Positions 53,725 through 62,876 of a stretch of 64,000 nucleotides of DNA are shown piece by piece; the stretch's first letter is position 1, and every line of letters begins with the position of its first letter. Under the pieces are notes generated by a model. The model was not told where the DNA came from. It saw only the letters and a program-made list of their open reading frames with translations, and made no database searches. The translations under genes were made by a program, and so were the position numbers. Source of the stretch: Streptomyces bicolor (GTDB lineage: Bacteria; Actinomycetota; Actinomycetes; Streptomycetales; Streptomycetaceae); contig NZ_JOFS01000011.1 in NCBI RefSeq assembly GCF_000719285.1, positions 124,001 through 188,000 of the forward strand, in the 5' to 3' direction.

Positions 53725-54489
53725 TTGCCGGAATGGCTTGTTCTCACCCTCGCGATGCTGGCCGCCTGCTCCGTGGTGGTCATCATCACCTTCCTACGGC
53801 ACCGCACCGCCCCCGACGACGAGGATCCCTCCGAGACTCCGGACGTCATCGAGTACATGACGATGTGGATCGGTGTGGTGTACGCCATCGTGCTGGGCCT
53901 GGCCATCGCCGGCGTGTGGGAGGGCCGCAGCGCCGCCGAGGACCACGTCCAGGCGGAGGCCGTGGCGCTGCACGAGGTGTCGGAGCGGGTCCGGGTCTAT
54001 CCCGCCGACATCCGTGACCGTATTCGTGACGACGTCAACACCTATGTCGGACACGTCGTCACCACCGAGTGGAAGTCGATGGCCGACGACGGCCGGATGA
54101 CCGACCGCGGCGCCGAGCTCTTCCAGCGCATCCGCGAGGACGTCACCGACTACAAGCCGAGGACGGACTTCGAGGCGCAGGCCTACCAGCCGCTCCTCGA
54201 CCAGGTGACCGCCGCCGACCAGGCACGCAACGCCCGCGCGAACTCGACCGGGGAGACCATGCCGGGGGTGGTGTGGTTCGGGCTCATCACCGGCGGCGTC
54301 GTCACCATCGGGATGATCTTCGCCCTGCAGATCCGGCGCACTCCGCGCGAGCTGGTCCTCGCCGGGCTGTTCTCCGCGCTGATCGCCTTCCTGCTCTTCC
54401 TCATCTGGGACTTCGACGCGCCGTACAGCCGTGGGGTCACGGCATCGGCGGAGCCGTTCCTGGACCTCTTCCCCCAGGCCAAGGGCTGA
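53725..54489 (+). CDS. DUF4239 integral membrane protein
   Basis: A 254-residue protein with TM helices near residues 3-23 and 48-66, a ~115-residue soluble loop, and two more near 175-220. This is the DUF4239 pattern, function unknown. The start is TTG with a well-placed GGAGG (53713-53717). It follows the proline-rich protein by 15 bases, suggesting one operon. Confidence 0.8.
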   Translation: MPEWLVLTLAMLAACSVVVIITFLRHRTAPDDEDPSETPDVIEYMTMWIGVVYAIVLGLAIAGVWEGRSAAEDHVQAEAVALHEVSERVRVYPADIRDRIRDDVNTYVGHVVTTEWKSMADDGRMTDRGAELFQRIREDVTDYKPRTDFEAQAYQPLLDQVTAADQARNARANSTGETMPGVVWFGLITGGVVTIGMIFALQIRRTPRELVLAGLFSALIAFLLFLIWDFDAPYSRGVTASAEPFLDLFPQAKG

Positions 54490-54741
54490 CGCACCCTCAC
54501 CTGACGGGCTGCCGGGGGACGTGCGGAGCCGGCGAGGGCACCGTACGCGTCGCCGCCACGCCGCTCCGTTCCCCCGGGAGTGCCAATTCCGTCCCCTGAG
54601 CGGCCCACACGGTTGCCCCATTCGTACGACAGCGATCGCGCGGGTGTGCGCGCCTTCCTAGCGTTCCGATCACCGAGGTGCATTTCCGGCGCGAGCGGAC
54701 AGGGGTCCGCGGCTGCTCCTCGGGGACCCGGAGGGAACACC

Positions 54742-55245
54742 ATGCGCGCGATACGCGCCGCTTCGGCCGCACTGATGGGCGTCAGCGCCCTTGTCGTCAG
54801 CTCCCCCGTCGCCCAGGCCCGCGCGGCCACCGAGGGCTTCCGGGTCGCCGTCCTGCCCTCCACCGTCGCCCCCGGTGGACACGTCACGCTGCACGCGGCC
54901 GGCTGCGAGCAGAGCGTCAGCGTCTCGTCGGGGGTCTTCGACACGATCATCATTCCCCAGGGGCGGACCTGGGCCAGGGCCGTGGTGGACCGGGACGCCG
55001 AGCCGGGTGCCGTGTACGAGGTGTCGTTCCACTGCGGCACCTTCTGGCAGGACGTCGACCTCACCATCGCCGGCGGCCGGGCGTCCGCTCCCCCGCACTG
55101 GCAAAAGGGCGTGGCCGCGGGTGGGGGCGGCAGCCTGGGCGACCTGAACCTGAAGGAGATCGGCATGGGCGCCGCGCTGATCGCGGGCTCGCTCGGGACG
55201 GCGTACCACCTCTCGCGGCGCGGCGACGACGAGGACGGCTCCTGA
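54742..55245 (+). CDS. Small secreted beta-sandwich protein with C-terminal anchor
   Basis: A 167-residue protein. After a signal peptide (cleaved near AQARA) it has a ~75-residue Ig-like domain with two Cys (LPSTVAPGGHVTLHAAGC ... VSFHCG), a Gly-rich spacer and a TM helix (IGMGAALIAGSLGTAYHL) ending in SRRGDDEDGS. It is paralogous to the convergent gene at 55350-55847. No LPxTG/LAxTG motif is seen. A GGAGGG ribosome site precedes ATG 54742. Confidence 0.72.
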   Translation: MRAIRAASAALMGVSALVVSSPVAQARAATEGFRVAVLPSTVAPGGHVTLHAAGCEQSVSVSSGVFDTIIIPQGRTWARAVVDRDAEPGAVYEVSFHCGTFWQDVDLTIAGGRASAPPHWQKGVAAGGGGSLGDLNLKEIGMGAALIAGSLGTAYHLSRRGDDEDGS

Positions 55246-55270
55246 CACCGTCGCCCGCACAGACGTGGCC

Positions 55271-55306
55271 TCGCCCCGGATTCCCGTTCAAACGGGGCCG
55301 GGGCGA
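55271..55306. terminator. Bidirectional terminator between paralogous secreted genes
   Basis: TCGCCCCGG (55271-55279) pairs with CCGGGGCGA (55298-55306), and inside it CCCGTT-CA-AACGGG forms a second stem. The nested hairpin sits between two convergent genes and would stop transcription from both sides. Confidence 0.7.
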
Positions 55307-55349
55307 AGTGCTGCTGAGTGAACCTGCGACTCTCTCCAACGGGCAACGG

Positions 55350-55847
55350 TCAGGTCCGCTTCTCCGCCCGCCTCCGCATCCAGAACACCCCGCCACCGAC
55401 GACGGCCACGGCAATGAGACCACCTCCGATGGCCATGTCGGTCGGCGTCGCACCCGTGGAGGTGCTGCCGCCGAGACCGCCGCGGACGCCGCCGATGACG
55501 GTGAACGCGTTCGGGTGGGTGAGGGGCCTGCCCGCGCCCGTGCAGCGGACCGTGATGCTGTGCGCACCCGGCCTCGCGCGCCTGTCGATGGTCGCAACGC
55601 CCTTCGCCGTGCTGCCGCCCACAGGGGTCAGCGTCGTGGGCTTGAACGCGTCCGAGGTCGCGGTGCCGCCGTTCGGGCAGCCGTCGACGGTGATGGTCAA
55701 CTGCCCGCCGCGCGGGATGACGCTGGGCAGGGCGACGATGTTGCTCGGTCCGATGGGCAGGCCGTCCCGGGCGACGGCCGCCGGGGCGGCGACACCGAGG
55801 GCGGCGACCGCGGTGGCAGCGGCCACCAGGGCACGAGTAGTACGCAT
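55350..55847 (-). CDS. Small secreted beta-sandwich protein with C-terminal anchor (paralogue)
   Basis: A 165-residue protein with a signal peptide, an Ig-like two-Cys domain (LPSVIPRGGQLTITVDGC ... SITVRC), a Gly/Ser/Thr spacer and a TM helix (AIGGGLIAVAVVGGGVFWM) followed by RRRAEKRT. Its core aligns position by position with the 54742 protein (P-x3-GG-x-T-x4-GC, ID/VDRxAxPG), so the two are diverged duplicates in inverted orientation. A GGAGG ribosome site precedes ATG 55847. Confidence 0.72.
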   Translation of the reverse strand: MRTTRALVAAATAVAALGVAAPAAVARDGLPIGPSNIVALPSVIPRGGQLTITVDGCPNGGTATSDAFKPTTLTPVGGSTAKGVATIDRRARPGAHSITVRCTGAGRPLTHPNAFTVIGGVRGGLGGSTSTGATPTDMAIGGGLIAVAVVGGGVFWMRRRAEKRT

Positions 55848-56121
55848 GTGATCCTCCGCGGAAGACGCCCCGGGAACCGTCCCCGGTCGAGTCGGCGAGA
55901 AAGCGCCTCCCAGAAAAACCCTCAGATGCCCTGCCCGAGGCCGCATTTCGGCGATGGTCCGTCCTGGTGAGAGGACACGCCGACGGACAACCCCGCAATC
56001 GGAATTGCCGCAGGTCACGGACCGTCAGATTTTTCCGGCCGACGGCAACTCGGATGGCGCACCGATCGGCTCGGGGCCACCCGTTCGCATCCACCCCGTC
56101 GCCGGTTCCACGCGCGGGACT

Positions 56122-56127
56122 TAGCGT
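56122..56127 (+). promoter_or_regulatory. Sortase promoter -10 element
   Basis: TAGCGT lies 6 bases before ATG 56134 and ~52 bases before the preferred start 56179. The 331-base gap 55848-56178 between divergent genes has no other gene; it holds the promoters of the secreted protein and of the sortase. Confidence 0.4.
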
Positions 56128-56178
56128 TTTCGTATGCGCGATTGGCGGGGCGACGGCCGCGTCGAGAGGGGAAGGCGA

Positions 56179-56841
56179 ATGTACGGGAACGAGCAGGCCG
56201 AAGAGGAGGAGCGGCGCAAGAAGCGTGCTCCTTGGGGCGTGATAGCGCTTGTTCTGCTGACCGGTCTCGCGCTCATTCGCAATGGCTCGGGGGAGTTCGA
56301 CGTGGGTCCGCCGCAGCCCGCGTCGGCGGCGGCCGCCGACAGCCAAGTATCCAGCGGCCTCTTCGCCGGTGTGGCGCAGCCGATGCCGTACGCCCTGCCG
56401 GAGCGGGTCCGGATCCCCTCGATCCAGGTCGACGCGCCGATGATCCCGGTCGGTCTGGACGCGGACGGCTGGGTCGGCGCCCCGCCCCCGGAGGACCCGA
56501 ACCTGGCGGGCTGGTTCACCGGATCCGTCTCTCCCGGTGAGAAGGGCACGGCGGTGGTCGTCGGCCATGTCGACAACAGTCAGGGCCCCGCCGTGTTCTA
56601 CAGCCTCGGAGCGCTCAAGCCCGGCAGTCGCGTCGAGATCTCCCGGCAGGACGGAAAAACGGCCGTGTTCGAGATCTACGGTGTCGAGGTGTTCGAGAAG
56701 AACAACTTCCCGGGCGACCGGGTCTACGCCTCGAAGGGGAGCGCGGAATTGCGGGTCATCACCTGCGGCGGCGGTTTCTCGAAGCAGAACGGCTACGACG
56801 GGAACGTCGTCGCTTTCGCCAGCCTGGTCGAGGTCCACTGA
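56179..56841 (+). CDS. Class F sortase
   Basis: A 220-residue sortase with one N-terminal TM helix (WGVIALVLLTGLALI), the catalytic His in VVVGHVDN, Cys in VITCGGGF and a downstream basic/polar segment. Class F enzymes of actinobacteria have poorly known substrates. ATG 56179 is chosen because GAGGGG (56166-56171) is well spaced and the codons between 56134 and 56179 are atypical; ATG 56134 is a leaderless alternative. Nearby secreted, anchored proteins are candidate partners. Confidence 0.85.
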   Translation: MYGNEQAEEEERRKKRAPWGVIALVLLTGLALIRNGSGEFDVGPPQPASAAAADSQVSSGLFAGVAQPMPYALPERVRIPSIQVDAPMIPVGLDADGWVGAPPPEDPNLAGWFTGSVSPGEKGTAVVVGHVDNSQGPAVFYSLGALKPGSRVEISRQDGKTAVFEIYGVEVFEKNNFPGDRVYASKGSAELRVITCGGGFSKQNGYDGNVVAFASLVEVH

Positions 56842-56872
56842 GCGATTTCCAACCTCCGCGTCCACACCGGGG

Positions 56873-57871
56873 CTACTCCGTGCCGGCCGCCGGCAGGCGC
56901 TCCGGCAGCCCGAGCCGCGGGAACTGGTCGTCGTGGAACGTGACGATCTCGGTGATCGCCCCGCCGGTGACCCGCAGGACGTCGATCGTCAGCGGCAGGT
57001 ACGCGCCCTCCTGCTCCTGCCAGAGGTAGAAGGCGACGGCCGGCTGCCGGTTCACGGAGGTGAGGACGGCGCGCAGGCCCTTCATGCCCTCGAAGCCGCT
57101 CTCGACCCAGTCGTTCACCACCGCGTCGCGGCCGACGTACAGGCCCGGCGTGGGCGGCATCGAGCAGCGGACGTCGTCCCGCAGCATCGCGGCGAGCGCC
57201 GGGACGTCCGTGGCCACGCTGGCGTCGGTGTAGCGGCGCACCAGCTCGCGCGTCCCGGCGTCCTCCTCGCCGCCGGTCCAGTCCTGCCGCTCGGCGGGCA
57301 GATGCTCCCGCATGCCGGCGCGGGCCCGCTGCAGCGCGCTGTTCACGGAGTTGACGGAGTCGCCGAGGAGCTCCGCTACCTCCTTCGCCGGCCAGCCGAG
57401 CACGTCCCGCAGGATCAGCACGGCCCGCGGGCGCGGCGCGAGGTGCTGGACCGCGACCAGGTACGCCAGCTCGATCGTCTCCCGCGCGACGGCAACGGTC
57501 TCCGGCCCGTCCGCGTCGCCCGCGGGTAGCTCGTCGAGCAGCCGGTCCGGGTAGGGCTGCAGCCACAGCACCTCGCCGCCGGTCGCCGGCTCCGGGCGGC
57601 ACTTGGCGAGCAGGTCCAGGCAGGCGTTGGTGGCGATCCGGTACAGCCAGGCCCGGAACGTCGACCGCCCCTCGAAGGTCTCCCGCCGCCGCCAGGCACG
57701 CAGGAACGTCTCCTGAACGGCGTCCTCGGCGTCCTCGAACGACCCGAGCATCCGGTAGCAGTGCACGTGCAGCTCCCGCCGGTGCCGCTCCACCAGCCCC
57801 GAGAACGCCGGCTCGTCGACCTCGCCCAGACCGCTCACGCCCAGCTCCTCCAGCCGCGTGTCCGCACTCAT
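56873..57871 (-). CDS. ECF sigma factor with SnoaL-like C-terminal domain
   Basis: A 332-residue RNA polymerase sigma factor. Region 2 (~25-95, HCYRMLGSFEDAEDAVQETFLRAWR) and region 4 (~140-200, LRDVLGWPAKEVAELLGDSVNSVNSALQRAR) are followed by a SnoaL/NTF2-like domain (~215-325). This matches the SigG/SigJ-like groups, where the C-terminal domain regulates activity instead of an anti-sigma factor; no anti-sigma gene is adjacent. GGAGGG precedes ATG 57871. Confidence 0.88.
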   Translation of the reverse strand: MSADTRLEELGVSGLGEVDEPAFSGLVERHRRELHVHCYRMLGSFEDAEDAVQETFLRAWRRRETFEGRSTFRAWLYRIATNACLDLLAKCRPEPATGGEVLWLQPYPDRLLDELPAGDADGPETVAVARETIELAYLVAVQHLAPRPRAVLILRDVLGWPAKEVAELLGDSVNSVNSALQRARAGMREHLPAERQDWTGGEEDAGTRELVRRYTDASVATDVPALAAMLRDDVRCSMPPTPGLYVGRDAVVNDWVESGFEGMKGLRAVLTSVNRQPAVAFYLWQEQEGAYLPLTIDVLRVTGGAITEIVTFHDDQFPRLGLPERLPAAGTE

Positions 57872-57996
57872 CACGTCATCCCTCCGCCACGTCGTGTCCC
57901 TTCGTAGGTGTGACGGGTGCGGGCGCGAAAACTCATCACCAGGGTCGGTCGGCATGGCTGATCCAGAGCACCGCCCACCGTCGGGAGACGTTCCCG

Positions 57997-58842
57997 TCAG
58001 GTGTACCGCCGTTCCGGGACGGTCACGAAATACCCGGAGTCCAGCAGCTGCGGCAGATAGGCGCGCAGGGCCATGACGCTCTGGGAGCGGTCGCCCCCGG
58101 CGTCGTGCGAGAGCACCACGACGCCGGGGGCGGCGCCTTCCTCGACCCGGTCGACGATCGCGCGGGTGCCGGGGCTCATCCAGTCGAGGGTGTCGACGGT
58201 CCAGGCCAGCGGCTCCATGCCCAGCTCGGCGCCGAGCTGGAAGGCGGCGCGGTTCCAGGCGCCGTAGGGCGCGCGGAACCAGAGGGGGCGTTCGCCGTAC
58301 GACTTCTCGACGATGTCGCTGGTGCGCTCCATCTCGGCGCGGATCCGGCCGCGGCTGAGGCGGGTGAGCAGCGGATGGGACCAGGTGTGGTTGCCGACGA
58401 CATGGCCCTCGTCGGCCATCCGCGCGAGGAGGTCCCTGTTGTCGGCGACCATCTCGCCGCACACGAAGAACATGGCGCGCACGTCGTACTCGCGCAGGGT
58501 GTCCAGGATGTACGGGGTGTAGCGGGCGTCGGGTCCGTCGTCGAAGGTCAGCACCATGGTGCGGCCCCGCCCGGACACCCGCAGGAACGGCTTGCGCCGT
58601 ACCAGGGTCCGGCGGGGCGCCGCGCGGGGCGGGCTGTACCCCATGAGGGGCTCCAGCCGGTAGGCGGAGGGCTTGAGCGGGCGGTGCGCCTGCGGGCCCG
58701 CGGCCGGGGCGGCGGGCCGGACCGGCTCCTCGCCCGCGACCGTCGCGAACACCCCGGTGCCGGCGGCGCCGACGGCGGCGGCACCGGCGAGCAGCGCGCG
58801 GCGCCGCGTGAACGGACGTCTGAGCGACTGATCCTTCGTCAT
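57997..58842 (-). CDS. Tat-exported polysaccharide deacetylase (NodB domain)
   Basis: A 281-residue protein with a twin-arginine leader (TRRRALLAGAAAVG) and a NodB domain carrying all motifs: TFDDGPD (metal/catalytic Asp), HTWSHP, RAPYG, DTLDW and LSHD. It removes N- or O-acetyl groups from cell-wall or secreted polysaccharide. Its 154-base upstream gap to the sigma factor start holds no gene. Confidence 0.88.
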   Translation of the reverse strand: MTKDQSLRRPFTRRRALLAGAAAVGAAGTGVFATVAGEEPVRPAAPAAGPQAHRPLKPSAYRLEPLMGYSPPRAAPRRTLVRRKPFLRVSGRGRTMVLTFDDGPDARYTPYILDTLREYDVRAMFFVCGEMVADNRDLLARMADEGHVVGNHTWSHPLLTRLSRGRIRAEMERTSDIVEKSYGERPLWFRAPYGAWNRAAFQLGAELGMEPLAWTVDTLDWMSPGTRAIVDRVEEGAAPGVVVLSHDAGGDRSQSVMALRAYLPQLLDSGYFVTVPERRYT

Positions 58843-58944
58843 GAATGATCAGTCGCCCGGTGCGGGACCGACGCACCACTCGACACCGGTACGGCGGCAG
58901 GAAAACCCCCGACCGGATCAGCAGCGGTTGCAGGTGACGCCTTG

Positions 58945-61900
58945 TCAGCGTCGGCGTACCAGGGGGAACGGGAGGGTCTCGCGGATCGTCAGGCCGGTGA
59001 GGAACATGACCAGCCGGTCGACGCCGATGCCGAGGCCGCCGGTGGGCGGCATGGCGTACTCCAGGGCGTCGAGGAAGTCCTCGTCGAGTTCCATCGCCTC
59101 GGGGTCTCCGCCCGCGGCGAGCAGGGACTGGGCGGTGAGGCGGCGGCGTTGTTCGACGGGGTCGGTGAGTTCGGAGTAGGCGGTGCCGAGTTCGGTGCCG
59201 AAGGCGACCAGGTCCCAGCGCTCGGCGAGCCGGGGGTCCGTGCGGTGCTGGCGGGTGAGCGGGGAGACGTCGGTGGGGAAGTCCTTGTAGAAGGTGGGCA
59301 GCTGGGTCTTCTCCTCGACGAGGCGCTCGTACATCTCCAGGACGACGTCGCCGTGGCCGTCGTCGGCCGTGTAGGGCACGCCCGCGCGGTCGCAGTGCCG
59401 GTGCAGTCTGAGCAGCTCGGTGTCGGGGTCGATCTCCTCCCCCAGTGCCTCGGAGATCGCGCCGTACACCGTCTTGACCGGCCACTTCCCGGAGATGTCG
59501 TACTCCTGGCCGTCCTTGCGGGCGATCGGTGAGCCGAAGGCGGCGGTCGCGGAGCCCTGGATCAGCTCGCGGACGAGGTCGAGCATCACGTCGTAGTCGG
59601 CGTACGCCTGGTAGGCCTCCAGCATCGTGAACTCGGGGTTGTGCTTGTAGTCGACGCCCTCGTTGCGGAAGGTGCGGCCCAGCTCGAAGACCTTCTCCAT
59701 GCCGCCGACGCAGAGCCGCTTCAGGTACAGCTCGGGGGCGATGCGCAGGTAGAGGTCGAGGTCGTAGGCGTTGATGTGGGTGGTGAAGGGGCGGGCGTTG
59801 GCGCCGCCGTGGATCTGCTGCAGGACCGGCGTCTCGACCTCCAGGTAGCCGCGTTCCAGCAGTCCCTGGCGCAGGGCCTGGACGGCGGTGGAGCGGGCGC
59901 GGACCACCTCGCGGGCTGCGGGGCTGGAGAGCAGGTCGAGGTAGCGCATGCGGACCTTGGTCTCGGGGTCGGCGAGACCGCGGCGCTTGTCGGGCAGGGG
60001 GCGCAGGCACTTGGCCGTCAGCTGCCAGGAGGTGACGAAGACGGTCGGCTCCCCCTTGTCGCTGACGCCGGCCAGGCCGGTGGCGCTGATGAGGTCGCCG
60101 ATGTCGGTGTCGGCGGTGAAGCGGTCGAGGGCGGCACCGGAGTCCCCCCGGGTGAGGGCGAGTTGGTGGTCACCGGACCAGTCGCGCAGTACGGCGAAGA
60201 CGATGCCGCCGAAGTCGCGGACGAGCATGATGCGGCCGGCGACGGTGACCTGCTCGCCCTCGCGGACCTCGGCGAGGGCGTGGGTGCGGGCCGGGATGCC
60301 CACCGGGTAGGGGTCGATGCCGTCCGCGCGGAGCCGGTCGAGGGTGTGGTGCCGGATGCGGACCTGCTCGGGCAGGCCCGCATCCGGCCCGGCCGCCCCG
60401 GCCTCGTCCCCTCCTTCGAGGCCGAGCGCCGCCAGCGAGGGCAGTCCTTCGGTGGTCGCCGGGCGCGCTCCGTTCCTCGGGTGCCCCTTTCCGCGGAGTT
60501 TGCGCATCGACGGTACGGAGACGAAGCCCTCGGCGATGCCGGAGGCGAGGCCGATGCGGGCGAGGGCGGCGGCCTCGCCGTAGCAGAGGAAGCGCGGGAA
60601 CCACTGGGGGCGGTACTTGGCGTTGGAGCGGTAAAGGGCTTCCAGCTGCCACCACTTGGAGAAGAACAGCAGCAGTCGCCGCCACAGCCGCAGCACCGGT
60701 CCGGCGCCGATGCGGGCGCCCTCCTCGAAGACCGAGCGGAACACGGCGAAGTTCAGCGAGATCCTGCGGATGCCCATCTTGGGCGCCGCCGCGCACAGGT
60801 CGGCGACCATGAACTCCATCACGCCGTTGGGGGCGGCCCGGTCACGGCGCATCAGGTCCAGGGAGATGCCCTCCTTGCCCCAGGGCACGAAGGAGAGCAC
60901 GGCGAGCAGCTCGCCGTTCTCGCCGAGGGCCTCGACGAGGAGGCAGTCGCCGTCGGCCGGGTCGCCGAGGCGGTCGAGGGCCATGGAGAAGCCGCGCTCG
61001 GTCTCGGTGTCGCGCCAGGCGTCGGCCTTGCCGATCACCTCCTCCATCTCCGCCTCACCGAGGGTGGAGTGGCGGCGGATACGGCAGTGGGCGCCGGTGC
61101 GCCGGACGCGCTGCACGGCCTGCCGGGTGACCCGCATGTCACGGCCGTCCAGGTCGAAGTCCGGTACGTACACGATCGCCTCGTCGCCGAGCTGGAGGGC
61201 GCCGAGTCCGGCGCGCGCGTAGGCCCGGGCACCGTCCTCGGAGGCGCCCATCGCGGCGGGCACCCAGGCATAGCGGCGGGCCAGGTCCAGCCAGACGGCG
61301 ATGGCGTGCGGCCAGGCCTCCCGGTCGCCCACCGGGTCCCCGCTGGCGAGGCAGACCCCGGCCTCGACACGGTAGGTGACGGCGGCTTTTCCGCTGGGTG
61401 AGAAGACGACGGCCTTGTCGCGCCGGGTGGCGAAGTAGCTGAGGGAGTCCTGGTCGCCGTATGCCTTGATCAGGGCGCGGATGCGGGCCTCCTCGTCGTC
61501 GTGCAGGGCTGCCTCCATGCGCTGCGAGCGGAACAGGGTCGCGGCGGCGTTGAGGAGGGCGAAGGCGCCGAACAGACCGAGCAGGAAGTACAGGGGGCGG
61601 GGCGGGCGTCCGTCGTAGGTGGTGCCGGAGACGAGGCCGCCGCACACGCGGTCGGCGGCCCACGCCAGCCGCTGGCTCTGCGGCAGTGTGCCGGGGAACA
61701 GCTCAACGAGCCCCCAGCCGACCAGGACCCCCACGAGGAGGCCGACGACCAGGACACCGAGGGCTCTGCGCACGGCAGCACGGCGGGAGGCGGCGTAGAA
61801 CTCGTTGCGGGCGACGACGAGCAGGGCCAGGGCGAGGCCGCACACGACTAGGGAAGGGACGGAGTCGGAGTGGTCGCCGACGACCGTGCCGAGGATGTCG

Positions 61901-62223
61901 GCCAGGACGAGCAGGCCCAGATAGACGACGACCAGCCACCAGGCGATCTTCTTGCGTGCGGCCGTGGCGGCGGCGAGCAGGAAGAGGAAGACGGCGTAGG
62001 CGAGGTTGGCACTGACCGGGACGATGATCTGGTCCAGGGCGTGCACGACCGGGCGGAGCGCCGTGCGCAGCGGCGGGATGAAGGCCAGCAGGACGCAGAG
62101 CAGTCCGAGGGCGCCGAAGAAGGTCGCGAAACCCTCCGGAACCCTGCTGAGAAAGCGGTTCCCGGGCGGCCCGGTCCGGCCCGTGGTGTCCTTCGCCGGG
62201 GCGGCCTCCACGGTGGCACTCAT
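58945..62223 (-). CDS. lysX: LysX: lysyl-phosphatidylglycerol synthase fused to lysyl-tRNA synthetase
   Basis: A 1092-residue two-part protein. About seven TM helices (~1-240) and an MprF-like GNAT lysyltransferase domain (~250-560) are joined to a class II LysRS with OB-fold (~600-1092; motif 2 FRNEGVDYKHNPEFTMLE, motif 3 GLGIGVDRLVMFLTG). It makes lysyl-tRNA and transfers lysine to phosphatidylglycerol, reducing surface negative charge. ATG 62223 has TACAGT 6 bases upstream (leaderless). It is divergent from a universal stress protein. Confidence 0.93.
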   Translation of the reverse strand: MSATVEAAPAKDTTGRTGPPGNRFLSRVPEGFATFFGALGLLCVLLAFIPPLRTALRPVVHALDQIIVPVSANLAYAVFLFLLAAATAARKKIAWWLVVVYLGLLVLADILGTVVGDHSDSVPSLVVCGLALALLVVARNEFYAASRRAAVRRALGVLVVGLLVGVLVGWGLVELFPGTLPQSQRLAWAADRVCGGLVSGTTYDGRPPRPLYFLLGLFGAFALLNAAATLFRSQRMEAALHDDEEARIRALIKAYGDQDSLSYFATRRDKAVVFSPSGKAAVTYRVEAGVCLASGDPVGDREAWPHAIAVWLDLARRYAWVPAAMGASEDGARAYARAGLGALQLGDEAIVYVPDFDLDGRDMRVTRQAVQRVRRTGAHCRIRRHSTLGEAEMEEVIGKADAWRDTETERGFSMALDRLGDPADGDCLLVEALGENGELLAVLSFVPWGKEGISLDLMRRDRAAPNGVMEFMVADLCAAAPKMGIRRISLNFAVFRSVFEEGARIGAGPVLRLWRRLLLFFSKWWQLEALYRSNAKYRPQWFPRFLCYGEAAALARIGLASGIAEGFVSVPSMRKLRGKGHPRNGARPATTEGLPSLAALGLEGGDEAGAAGPDAGLPEQVRIRHHTLDRLRADGIDPYPVGIPARTHALAEVREGEQVTVAGRIMLVRDFGGIVFAVLRDWSGDHQLALTRGDSGAALDRFTADTDIGDLISATGLAGVSDKGEPTVFVTSWQLTAKCLRPLPDKRRGLADPETKVRMRYLDLLSSPAAREVVRARSTAVQALRQGLLERGYLEVETPVLQQIHGGANARPFTTHINAYDLDLYLRIAPELYLKRLCVGGMEKVFELGRTFRNEGVDYKHNPEFTMLEAYQAYADYDVMLDLVRELIQGSATAAFGSPIARKDGQEYDISGKWPVKTVYGAISEALGEEIDPDTELLRLHRHCDRAGVPYTADDGHGDVVLEMYERLVEEKTQLPTFYKDFPTDVSPLTRQHRTDPRLAERWDLVAFGTELGTAYSELTDPVEQRRRLTAQSLLAAGGDPEAMELDEDFLDALEYAMPPTGGLGIGVDRLVMFLTGLTIRETLPFPLVRRR

Positions 62224-62311
62224 GTTCCGACTGTAGGAAGCCCGCGGCCTCCTCGCCCGTCGAGCGCCCTGCCCGGCGGCGCGACCTGCGGCTTCCGATA
62301 GCCTCCCTGCC
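62224..62311. promoter_or_regulatory. Divergent leaderless promoters of lysX and usp
   Basis: On the minus strand TACAGT (62230-62235) lies 6 bases before lysX ATG; on the plus strand TAGCCT (62299-62304) lies 7 bases before the stress-protein GTG. Neither gene has a ribosome site. The 88-base region must hold both promoters, so shared regulation is possible. Confidence 0.6.
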
Positions 62312-62773
62312 GTGACGGAACAGCACTCGCACCGGTTCGAGCGGGGCACGGACGGGCCCAAGGTCATCGTGGTCGGGGTGGACGGCTCCGACTCCTCGCT
62401 GCGGGCGGCGGCCTACGCCGGTGGTCTGGCCCGGCGCCAGAACGCCCTGCTCGCCGTCGTGTACGTGCAGCCGGTGATGGCGGCGGGCGCGGCCCTCGGG
62501 GTGCCGGTCGCGGAGACGACCGACGAGATCGCCGAGGACCTGATCGCCCAGATCCGGGACGCGACCGAGCGGGTCAAGGGCATATTCGACGTCCGCTGGG
62601 AGTTCCACACCTTCCCCGGGGACCCCTACAACGGGCTGGTGAAGGCGGCGGACGACCTGAAGGCCGACGCCGTGGTGGTGGGCGCGTCGGAACAGGCCGG
62701 GCACCGGATCGTCGGCTCGGTCGCGGTGCGGCTGGTCAAGGCGGGGCGGTGGCCGGTGACGGTGGTGCCTTAG
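62312..62773 (+). CDS. Universal stress protein (UspA family)
   Basis: A 153-residue single-domain UspA protein with VIVVGVDGSDSSLRA at the start and the nucleotide-binding segment GASEQAGHRIVGSVAVRLV near the C-terminus, which fits the ATP-binding Gly-x2-Gly-x9-Gly-Ser pattern only loosely. GTG 62312 is supported by the leaderless -10 box. Confidence 0.9.
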   Translation: MTEQHSHRFERGTDGPKVIVVGVDGSDSSLRAAAYAGGLARRQNALLAVVYVQPVMAAGAALGVPVAETTDEIAEDLIAQIRDATERVKGIFDVRWEFHTFPGDPYNGLVKAADDLKADAVVVGASEQAGHRIVGSVAVRLVKAGRWPVTVVP

Positions 62774-62876
62774 TCCTGGGTCAGAGTCACCGGCCGGTGT
62801 ACGGCAGGCCTGCAGCGATCGACGATGTTGCGATGACCGCATTCGACGTTGACGCCTTCGCTGGAGCCGGCGGGGG

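Noticed and set aside
54742..55847. Classical sortase sorting signals in the secreted proteins
   Set aside because: No LPxTG, LAxTG or similar five-residue motif precedes the C-terminal helices.
57872..60010. Upstream extension of the sigma factor frame into lysX
   Set aside because: It runs through the deacetylase and LysX coding regions in an unrelated frame; region 2 of the sigma factor begins just after ATG 57871.
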